DNA from: RUG11867 sp964553435
GTDB lineage: Bacteria; Bacillota_I; Bacilli_A; RF39; UBA660
Direction of reading: 5' to 3'
Assembly: GCA_964553435.1 (NCBI GenBank)
Contig: CAZKKM010000088.1
Location: 1-5,417 of the forward strand
DNA length: 5,417 nt
The translations under genes and the position numbers were made by a program. The notes under the pieces were generated by a model that was not told the origin of the DNA, searched no databases, and saw only the letters and a list, made by a program, of their open reading frames with translations. Of this stretch, positions 1 through 5,089 are shown piece after piece (positions within the stretch are counted from its first letter, which is position 1; each line of letters opens with the position of its first letter).

Positions 1-46
1 TAGAATTTACGATATTGAGAAGTTTATCGATCGAAGGATATATCAT
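1..46 (-). CDS. rpoZ: RNA polymerase omega subunit, N-terminal fragment (cut by window edge)
   Basis: Only the first 15 codons are in the window; they read MIYPSIDKLLNIVNS. The pattern M-x-x-PSID-x-L-(x)n-V-(D/N)-S is the characteristic start of bacterial omega subunits, which normally continue with KY-x-LV. Omega is a small (about 60-100 residue) subunit that helps fold and latch beta' in RNA polymerase. The ATG at 46-44 is preceded by GGAGAG (complement of 55-60) at 8-nt spacing, and a good promoter lies just upstream (70-98). In many Bacillota rpoZ follows gmk; here the upstream neighbour in the same direction is an unrelated membrane protein 139 bp away. The identification rests on 15 residues plus the ribosome binding site, so a chance resemblance is not excluded, but the match is specific. 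The rest of the gene lies left of base 1. Confidence 0.72.
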   Translation of the reverse strand, partial: MIYPSIDKLLNIVNS

Positions 47-60
47 ATTAATCACTCTCC

Positions 61-84
61 AGTATCTTAATCATACAAGATACT
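61..84. repeat. Inverted repeat surrounding the rpoZ -10 box, possible operator
   Basis: The perfect 8-bp arms AGTATCTT (61-68) and AAGATACT (77-84) are separated by 8 bp. The -10 hexamer (70-75) lies in the spacer. The predicted transcript begins near 63, so most of the repeat is not transcribed. A DNA operator for a dimeric regulator is therefore a better reading than an RNA hairpin. Arms of this length at a short spacing are expected about once by chance in 5.4 kb, so only the placement makes it notable. Confidence 0.35.
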
Positions 85-98
85 CGTCGCTATTTCAA
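70..98 (-). promoter_or_regulatory. Sigma-A-type promoter of the rpoZ-like gene
   Basis: Read on the minus strand, TTGAAA (complement of 93-98) and TATGAT (complement of 70-75) are separated by exactly 17 bp. Each hexamer matches the consensus at five of six positions or close to it. The predicted start site is near base 63, giving a leader of about 17 nt that contains the GGAGAG ribosome binding site. The promoter makes the omega-like gene independent of the membrane gene upstream. Confidence 0.7.
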
Positions 99-185
99 CA
101 AATGAGACAATTTTTTACATAAATTTTACAAACATCTTTTTCAAAAAGACAAATGATTGCTCACTCGTCTTATCTCTCTAAAAGA

Positions 186-1202
186 TCATTTTTTCTTAGA
201 CATCTCTTTTATTTTATCCCTATTATCCTTCGTATAACCATGCATTGCATCGGGAATTCTCAAAAGCAGAGATTCGTATATCTCATCGAACATGAGATTG
301 TTCTTCTTGCTCGTACTTATGTTTGCGATGAGATGTGCTTTGGTATCCTTAGTGACCACGTATATAGATCGTTGAGTAGTATATCCGTTCTGTCTCAATT
401 CGTGAGGATAAATCCATATGATATCTGAAAAATCGTAAATCTCCATACCGTTTGCTACGTTGATTATCCTTTCCTTAGTCAAGAAAATCTTGGCTTTAGG
501 TTCGTAGATAGTATCTGGCGCGGCAATCTCCATCCTTATTTTGTCCATCTCATTTGCATATTTATTGAGTGTTTTTTTGGTTCTTCGAACATCTCTATAG
601 TAGCAAGCCAATACGATGATTGCCACTAACAAGAATACACCCGCCACCATGGAACTGATGGTAAAATCTTCTTCTGGACCTCTTTCGGTATTGAGGTAAT
701 ACTTGAAATATGCATCGAAATCTGAATTCGTTATCTTGTCTTCTGGGAACACATTGTTGTAATATTCGACACCATATTTTCTCAAATTTGCAGGAATAGT
801 CTCGGTCAATCCACATATGCGTACAGCCTCTGGTTCAGATTCGTCATTCTCTCCTTCGTCTTTCGTATAATAGTCGTAAATCTTATCGAACTTTTTATTC
901 GTCGACTTGCTCATGCTCGCAATATACATGTTCTCTTCGTCGAAGACATAGTAAGCTGACATCGAAGTAGAATTCTCGTCAGAATAATCGGCAAATCCAT
1001 CCGAAATCAATCTCACATCGATACATGAATACTGTCCGACCTTCTCGACATCTTCAAATGATACAGGATTATCCTTTGTCTTCTTCATGACGAGATAAAA
1101 ACTTAACTCGTTTACCACGCACATGGCAACTAAGATCAACCCGACTATGAGCTTCCCCTTTCCTGCTTTCATTTTCTTTTCAAAAATTTCTGCATTATTC
1201 AT
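186..1202 (-). CDS. Two-pass membrane protein with extracytoplasmic domain and cytosolic PH-like tail, function unknown
   Basis: This 338-residue protein has a basic N-terminus, a first membrane helix at about residues 17-39, and a large loop of about 140 residues (41-180). A second helix at about 182-202 is followed by a basic RDVRRTKK stretch and a tail of about 135 residues. Positive charges before helix 1 and after helix 2 place the loop outside and both termini inside. The loop is acidic and has two cysteines (60 and 130) that could form a disulphide. The tail (about 235-318) looks mostly beta, with a final helix; patterns such as IFLTKERIINVANG, DIIWIY and YVVTKD recall PH-like domains of uncharacterised Firmicutes membrane proteins. 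That is resemblance from memory, not a domain hit. The start ATG (1202) has a strong AAGGAGAGG site (complement of 1209-1217). The gene is apparently monocistronic, ends on TGA, and has its own promoter. No enzymatic motif was seen; a sensory or scaffold role would be a guess. Confidence 0.9.
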   Translation of the reverse strand: MNNAEIFEKKMKAGKGKLIVGLILVAMCVVNELSFYLVMKKTKDNPVSFEDVEKVGQYSCIDVRLISDGFADYSDENSTSMSAYYVFDEENMYIASMSKSTNKKFDKIYDYYTKDEGENDESEPEAVRICGLTETIPANLRKYGVEYYNNVFPEDKITNSDFDAYFKYYLNTERGPEEDFTISSMVAGVFLLVAIIVLACYYRDVRRTKKTLNKYANEMDKIRMEIAAPDTIYEPKAKIFLTKERIINVANGMEIYDFSDIIWIYPHELRQNGYTTQRSIYVVTKDTKAHLIANISTSKKNNLMFDEIYESLLLRIPDAMHGYTKDNRDKIKEMSKKK

Positions 1203-1228
1203 AAAAAACCTCTCCTTCTTTTAAAAAT

Positions 1229-1257
1229 ATTATAATAAGAAAAAATAATATTGTAAA
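1229..1257 (-). promoter_or_regulatory. Promoter of the membrane protein gene
   Basis: On the minus strand TTTACA (complement of 1252-1257) and a perfect TATAAT (complement of 1229-1234) are 17 bp apart. The start site falls near 1222, giving a leader of about 20 nt with the AAGGAGAGG ribosome binding site. The -35 overlaps by five bases the -35 of the divergent promoter. Confidence 0.75.
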
Positions 1258-1279
1258 TATTTTTTATTAATTATATGAT
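1251..1279 (+). promoter_or_regulatory. Promoter of the radical SAM gene, divergent and overlapping
   Basis: TTGTAA (1251-1256) and TATGAT (1274-1279) are separated by 17 bp. The -35 is a four-of-six match and the -10 five-of-six. Predicted start near 1286, with a leader of about 17 nt. The -35 occupies nearly the same bases as that of the minus-strand promoter, so two polymerases probably cannot bind both at once. Confidence 0.6.
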
Positions 1280-1302
1280 ACAATTCTGTTGGTGATTCAC
1301 TA

Positions 1303-2205
1303 ATGGAAACTAAAAGATACGAAAGTTTGGATAGATTTTATAAGAAGAAATTCGGATCAAAAGTTTTTAAAGTAAGTATAGATGCAAATTTTGATTGTCC
1401 CAATAAGGACGGTACCAAAGGTACTGGCGGTTGTATTTTCTGTACGGGTAGTAGGGGCATAGGCAATAAAGAGGAAAGTCTTACAAATCAATTCGAAAAA
1501 GTTAAAGATGTTCTTTCTCTTAAATGGAAAAATGCCAAATACATACCATTTTTAGAAGCAAACACCAACACTTATGCATCGCTCGAAAAACTCAAAAAGA
1601 TATATGAGCCTCTACTTCTTTTGAAAGATGTCGTAGGTCTTGCCATCGCCACTCGCTGTGATGCATTTACTGAAGAAATTTACGATTACTTAGAAGAACT
1701 AAGTAAGAGAACTTATCTGAGCATCGAACTCGGATTGCAATCTTCCGTCGATGATACACTCATAAAGTTGAATCGTGGCCATACAGTTGCCGAATTTTCA
1801 GATTGTGTACGAGAACTCCGTTCGCGACACATAGATGTCGTAGTACACATCATAAATGGTCTTCCTGGCGAGACTCCTGCGATGATGCTCGACACCGTCC
1901 GCTATTTGAATACTCTGGACATTCAAGGTATAAAGTTTCACATGCTCTACATAGAAGAAGGATCTCGTTTGGCCGAATTATATCGTTCGAATCCGTTTCC
2001 TCTTTTGACGCGAGAAGAATACATAAAAATTCTTTCCGAACAAGTCGAGCTCTTGGACGAGAATATCGTCATCCATCGTCTTTTGAGTGGACCAGATAAT
2101 AAAAAACTGCTCGCCCCTACTTGGCTCAGAGGTAAATTTACGAATCTCAATGCTATCGAAGCTTACTTTTTGGCACATGATATAAGACAAGGCAGAAAAA
2201 AATAG
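1303..2205 (+). CDS. ytqA: Radical SAM protein, TIGR01212/YtqA (YhcC) family, putative tRNA-modification enzyme
   Basis: This 300-residue protein is full length for the family (about 300-320). The family's N-terminal pattern is present: RYESLDRFYKKKFGSKVFKV, then a cluster-binding motif with cysteines at 32, 44 and 47 (CPNKDGT...GGCIFC), which would hold the 4Fe-4S cluster that cleaves S-adenosylmethionine. Further family signatures are FLEANTNTY (83-91), GLAIATRCD (112-120), SIELGLQSS (140-148), NRGH (157-160) and HIINGLPGET (182-191). The last is followed by KFHMLYIEEGSRL, typical of the C-terminal part. From family knowledge, Bacillus YtqA has been proposed (as MnmL) to act with the methyltransferase YtqB/MnmM on the cmnm5 to mnm5 wobble-uridine pathway of tRNA; this is not shown by the sequence here, and no ytqB follows. 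The start has GGTGAT (1291-1296), complementary to the end of the anti-Shine-Dalgarno region, 6 nt upstream. The stop TAG lies inside the terminator stem. Confidence 0.93.
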   Translation: METKRYESLDRFYKKKFGSKVFKVSIDANFDCPNKDGTKGTGGCIFCTGSRGIGNKEESLTNQFEKVKDVLSLKWKNAKYIPFLEANTNTYASLEKLKKIYEPLLLLKDVVGLAIATRCDAFTEEIYDYLEELSKRTYLSIELGLQSSVDDTLIKLNRGHTVAEFSDCVRELRSRHIDVVVHIINGLPGETPAMMLDTVRYLNTLDIQGIKFHMLYIEEGSRLAELYRSNPFPLLTREEYIKILSEQVELLDENIVIHRLLSGPDNKKLLAPTWLRGKFTNLNAIEAYFLAHDIRQGRKK

Positions 2206-2226
2206 GACCAGAGTCCTATCTTTTTT
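2196..2226. terminator. Bidirectional rho-independent terminator
   Basis: A perfect 7-bp stem, ATAGGAC (2202-2208) with GTCCTAT (2213-2219), closes a 4-nt loop. On the plus strand it is followed by C then six T (2221-2226). On the minus strand it is followed by seven T (complement of 2196-2202). It therefore works in both directions and serves the convergent radical SAM gene and the typA operon. The stem contains the plus-strand TAG stop, and its minus-strand face begins 5 nt after the TAA of the opposing gene. Confidence 0.88.
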
Positions 2227-3085
2227 ATATACTGCGTGCCACGACAGCAGCATCTTTTTCCATGACATGGCTTTGCATAGCCTCGTAGGCGATTTTTACT
2301 TTCGCTAAAGGAACAGTCGAATCGCTGTCTATCATGGATGCGACCTCTTCCTCTGTCATGCCGGTCCATTCGCAAATATCCAATATGCCATCATACGGAT
2401 TGGGTTCGATGTATTTTCTAATGGCGAGAACCATATCTATCTTTTCGGTAAGCTCATCTAATGTCAAATTTTCATCGGTCTCAAAATCTGCAAACTGAGT
2501 TGCCACATTACCCTGTTCGACTGACTCGACTGGTTCGCCAGCTTCGACACTGCTCTCCTTGACAAGTTCCTTCGCCTTCAAATAACCTGCATAGAACTCT
2601 GTGACTCGCAAGAAGTCGGCAGACAATCCGTTTATCAAATTGACTGCATCCAAAAGACGATTCTTCCCTGTGGCCTCGGCCAAAGCCATCATTCTTTCCT
2701 GATTGCCACCGACAAATTGACGCATCTCTTCCAGCATGAAATCACTTGCCAATTCTTTCTCTCTATCGGAAAGTTCCAATTTTTGATTGAGACCCATCTC
2801 AGCAATCTCTTTTCGTCGAGCAGGACTCATAAGCCTTCGTTCCTGTTCTTTCAAAAAATTACTGTAACGGCTGACGATGTGTTCGAATTCTTTGTCTGGT
2901 CCATTTATTGCTGCGATCATCTGCGGAGTCATTTCTCCATTCAACTCGGCAAAATAGGCCTGCATCTCTTCTAACATCAGTGGAATTGCCACATCTCTGA
3001 TTGGCTCAGTCAAATAATGTGCCCTTTGTTCAGGGGTCATTCTAGTAATTTGCTTCAATTGCTCTTTGGACAACATCAATGCCAT
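2225..3085 (-). CDS. Acidic helical protein of unknown function, co-transcribed with typA
   Basis: I do not recognise this 286-residue protein. It has no signal peptide, no membrane segment and no cysteine cluster, and looks almost wholly alpha-helical. Two segments resemble each other: about residues 37-85 (start LMLEEMQAYF, end YSNFLKEQERRL) and 117-175 (start FMLEEMRQFV, end YAGYLKAKEL), suggesting an internal duplication. A Glu/Ser/Val-rich linker (about 176-207) separates these from a C-terminal part (208-280). There ILDICEWTGMTEEEVASMID (234-253) could form a helix-turn-helix-like pair, followed by a further helix. The ATG at 3085 has AGAGGAGTG (complement of 3091-3099) with 7 nt between AGGAG and the start. 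A second ATG at residue 4 has worse spacing. The gene starts 23 bp after the typA stop with no terminator or clear promoter between, so an operon is likely. It ends just before the shared terminator. Cytosolic location is inferred; function is open. Confidence 0.88.
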   Translation of the reverse strand: MALMLSKEQLKQITRMTPEQRAHYLTEPIRDVAIPLMLEEMQAYFAELNGEMTPQMIAAINGPDKEFEHIVSRYSNFLKEQERRLMSPARRKEIAEMGLNQKLELSDREKELASDFMLEEMRQFVGGNQERMMALAEATGKNRLLDAVNLINGLSADFLRVTEFYAGYLKAKELVKESSVEAGEPVESVEQGNVATQFADFETDENLTLDELTEKIDMVLAIRKYIEPNPYDGILDICEWTGMTEEEVASMIDSDSTVPLAKVKIAYEAMQSHVMEKDAAVVARSI

Positions 3086-3108
3086 AGTTTCACTCCTCTT
3101 TCAAAAGA

Positions 3109-4911
3109 TTATCTAGTAGTTCTGTACCTATCTTTAGGATCGAGGATAGCCTTTCTCATTCTGATTGCATCGGGAGTTACTTCGACATACTCGTCATCTT
3201 CGATGAATTCTAATGCTTCCTCAAGACTGAACGTACGTGGGGTTACCAAAGCAATAGCATCATCCGCTGATTTGCTTCGAGTATTGGACATCTCCTTGTT
3301 CTTGCAAGGATTGACATTTAAATCGTTATCTCGGTTATGAATACCTATTATCATGCCGACATAAACTTCCGTCTGTGGTCCTACTATAAGTATACCACGT
3401 TCTTGCAAGTTAAACAAGGAGTAACCTAGTGTCTTGCCAGTTTCCATACTGACTAAAACTCCGTTTTTGCGTGTAGTCAACATTCCGGCATAAGGCTTAT
3501 ACTCGTCGAAACTGCGAATCATGGTACCTTCACCTTTAGTATTCGTAATAAATGCACTTCTATACCCAATAAGTCCACGTGTAGGAGCAGAAAATTCCAT
3601 GTGAGTGAAATTCTCAGAATCGGAATTCATCAAAGTTAGCAAGCCTTTTCTCTCCTGCAAGTCGGAAATGACCGTGCTCGCATAATCGTTAGGACAATTG
3701 ACTATGACTGTCTCAAAAGGCTCGTATTTTTTTCCATCATGTTCTTCGAATAAAACTTGCGGTTTACTTACACAAAGCTCGTATCCCTCGCGGCGCATGT
3801 TTTCGAGAAGAATCGAAAGATGCAACTCGCCTCTTCCACTCACTTTAAAACCATCGGAGCCGGCAAGTTCTTCGACTTCCAATCCGACATTCGTTTCTAA
3901 TTCTCTTTCCAATCTCTCTCTGATATGACGTGTCGTCAAGAATTTGCCACTCTTTCCTGCAAAAGGGCCAGAATTTACTAAGAAATTCATACTCAAAGTA
4001 GGCTTCTCGATTTCTATAGGTGGCAAAGGTTCCACAGAGCCGTTTTCGCATACCGTATCGCCGATCGAAATATGGGCACATCCCGCTATCGTCACGATAT
4101 CTCCATAGAAAGCTTCATTCTTCTCTACTCTCTTGATACCCTCTTCGACAAACAATTTCGAAATGCGGAAATTAGTCACTTCACCGTCGTTTTTGACGAG
4201 TGTGACCGTCGAACCGCTTTTTACTTTACCTTTTGTTATGCGACCGACACCCAGTCTTCCGATATAATCATCGTAATCCAAGTTCGAAATTTGTAACTGC
4301 AGTTTATCGTCTTCGCTTCCAGCATAAGGCTCACATTGCTTCAAGACTGTATCCAAAAGGGGAGCTATAGAATCCGATTCTTCGTCCAAAGACAACTTTG
4401 CAATTCCATCTCTCGCCGTACCGTAAACGATGGGGAACTCCAACTGTTCATCCGTCGCATTCAACTCACAAAACAGATCGAACGTCATATCGACGACCGC
4501 TTCTGGTCTGGCATCTTTTTTATCTATCTTGTTGATGAACAATATCGGCTTCAAATTTTGTTCCAATGCTTTCTTGAGAACAAATCTCGTCTGAGGCATG
4601 GGACCCTCGGCTGCATCGACGATCAATATGACCGTATCGACCGTTCTTATGACACGTTCTACTTCGCTTGAAAAATCTGCATGTCCCGGTGTATCTACGA
4701 TATTTATTTTATAATCTTTATATTTTATAGAACAATTTTTAGAATAGATAGTAATTCCCCGTTCTCTTTCCAAATCGTTCGAGTCCATCACACAGTCTTG
4801 TACTTCTTCGTTGGCTCTAAATACTCCGTTTTGATTCAAAAGCGCATCGACTAGTGTACTTTTTCCCGCATCGACATGCGCGACGACCGCAATATTTATG
4901 ATTTTATCCAT
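3109..4911 (-). CDS. typA: Ribosome-associated translational GTPase TypA/BipA
   Basis: This 600-residue protein (starting at 4911) matches the usual TypA length of about 600-615. TypA binds the 70S ribosome at the elongation factor site, hydrolyses GTP, and is linked to ribosome assembly and stress or cold adaptation. Motifs numbered from MDKII: P-loop AHVDAGKST (11-19), ERGITI (50-55), DTPGH (73-77, with the activating His77), NKID (127-130), and a weak G5 YGTA (163-166). Next come the beta-barrel domain II (about 205-285), the EF-G III-like domain with NSGPFAGKSGKF (313-324), GRGELHLSILLENMRREGYEL (359-379 region), and the domain V-like part with RGLIGY (445-450). The TypA-specific C-terminal domain includes HNRDNDLNVNPCKNKEMSNTR and EYVEVTPDAIRMRKAIL. 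Those last segments separate it from EF-G and LepA. Earlier in-frame TTG (4932) and ATG (4929) have no ribosome binding site and lie at the predicted transcription start, so ATG 4911 is preferred. The P-loop carries Ala15 where most TypA proteins have His. Confidence 0.96.
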   Translation of the reverse strand: MDKIINIAVVAHVDAGKSTLVDALLNQNGVFRANEEVQDCVMDSNDLERERGITIYSKNCSIKYKDYKINIVDTPGHADFSSEVERVIRTVDTVILIVDAAEGPMPQTRFVLKKALEQNLKPILFINKIDKKDARPEAVVDMTFDLFCELNATDEQLEFPIVYGTARDGIAKLSLDEESDSIAPLLDTVLKQCEPYAGSEDDKLQLQISNLDYDDYIGRLGVGRITKGKVKSGSTVTLVKNDGEVTNFRISKLFVEEGIKRVEKNEAFYGDIVTIAGCAHISIGDTVCENGSVEPLPPIEIEKPTLSMNFLVNSGPFAGKSGKFLTTRHIRERLERELETNVGLEVEELAGSDGFKVSGRGELHLSILLENMRREGYELCVSKPQVLFEEHDGKKYEPFETVIVNCPNDYASTVISDLQERKGLLTLMNSDSENFTHMEFSAPTRGLIGYRSAFITNTKGEGTMIRSFDEYKPYAGMLTTRKNGVLVSMETGKTLGYSLFNLQERGILIVGPQTEVYVGMIIGIHNRDNDLNVNPCKNKEMSNTRSKSADDAIALVTPRTFSLEEALEFIEDDEYVEVTPDAIRMRKAILDPKDRYRTTR

Positions 4912-4914
4912 AAA

Positions 4915-4926
4915 CTCACTTCTTTC
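4915..4926 (-). promoter_or_regulatory. Ribosome binding site that decides the typA start
   Basis: On the minus strand the purine-rich stretch GAAAGAAGTGAG ends 3 nt before the ATG at 4911. GAAGTGA within it matches GAGGTGA of the ideal site with one mismatch. No comparable stretch precedes the in-frame TTG at 4932 or ATG at 4929. It is modest compared with the AGGAG sites of the neighbouring minus-strand genes. Confidence 0.55.
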
Positions 4927-4935
4927 CATCAATAA

Positions 4936-4964
4936 AGGATACTATAAATGGCCCAAAATATCAA
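4936..4964 (-). promoter_or_regulatory. Probable typA operon promoter
   Basis: On the minus strand TTGATA (complement of 4959-4964, five of six) and TATCCT (complement of 4936-4941, four of six) are 17 bp apart. Transcription would start near 4929, giving a leader of about 18 nt before ATG 4911. A better -10 (TATAGT, complement of 4941-4946) overlaps it but then sits only 12 bp from TTGATA, so the pairing is not certain. Confidence 0.5.
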
Positions 4965-5032
4965 GAAAAACCGACATATCCATGTAAAACAGTCTCTTTT
5001 AGTAATACCTTCTAAATCGCGCACCGAGAATC

Positions 5033-5061
5033 TTGCAAATGAGCTCTTTTTTTGATAACAT
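5033..5061 (+). promoter_or_regulatory. Probable promoter of the right-edge gene
   Basis: TTGCAA (5033-5038) and TAACAT (5056-5061) are 17 bp apart, with a run of seven T just upstream of the -10. Start site predicted near 5068, leaving a leader of about 22 nt. The -10 is a four-of-six match, so the call is moderate. Its position, facing away from the typA promoter, agrees with the divergent gene order. Confidence 0.45.
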
Positions 5062-5089
5062 AAATTAATCGAAAGAAGAGAAGATAAAT

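Noticed and set aside
26..35. TCGATCGA palindrome near the left edge
   Set aside because: It is explained by the Ser-Ile-Asp codons of the omega-like gene and the general abundance of TCGA in the window.
132..150. TCTTTTT-C-AAAAAGA palindrome as terminator of the membrane protein gene
   Set aside because: The stem is only A/T pairs with almost no loop and no clean T-tract follows on the minus strand. I see no convincing terminator between 47 and 185.
153..428. Plus-strand open frame of 91 codons
   Set aside because: It lies antisense to the C-terminal part of the membrane protein, lacks a ribosome binding site, and its composition is that of an antisense shadow.
1978..2375. Minus-strand frames crossing the terminator between the convergent genes
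   Set aside because: They overlap well-supported genes and run through the terminator hairpin; they have no ribosome binding site or family resemblance.
4942..4983. Minus-strand 13-codon frame beginning MDMSVFL upstream of typA
   Set aside because: No good ribosome binding site, and it overlaps the proposed typA promoter; a frame this short is expected by chance.
4999..5061. Minus-strand 20-codon frame beginning MLSKKEL upstream of typA, as a leader peptide
   Set aside because: No ribosome binding site precedes the ATG, it overlaps the -10 of the divergent promoter, and it lies upstream of the predicted typA transcription start.
4912..5089. Riboswitch or T-box in the typA upstream region
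   Set aside because: The predicted leaders on both sides are only about 18-22 nt, and I find no GC-bearing nested stems or terminator hairpin in the region.
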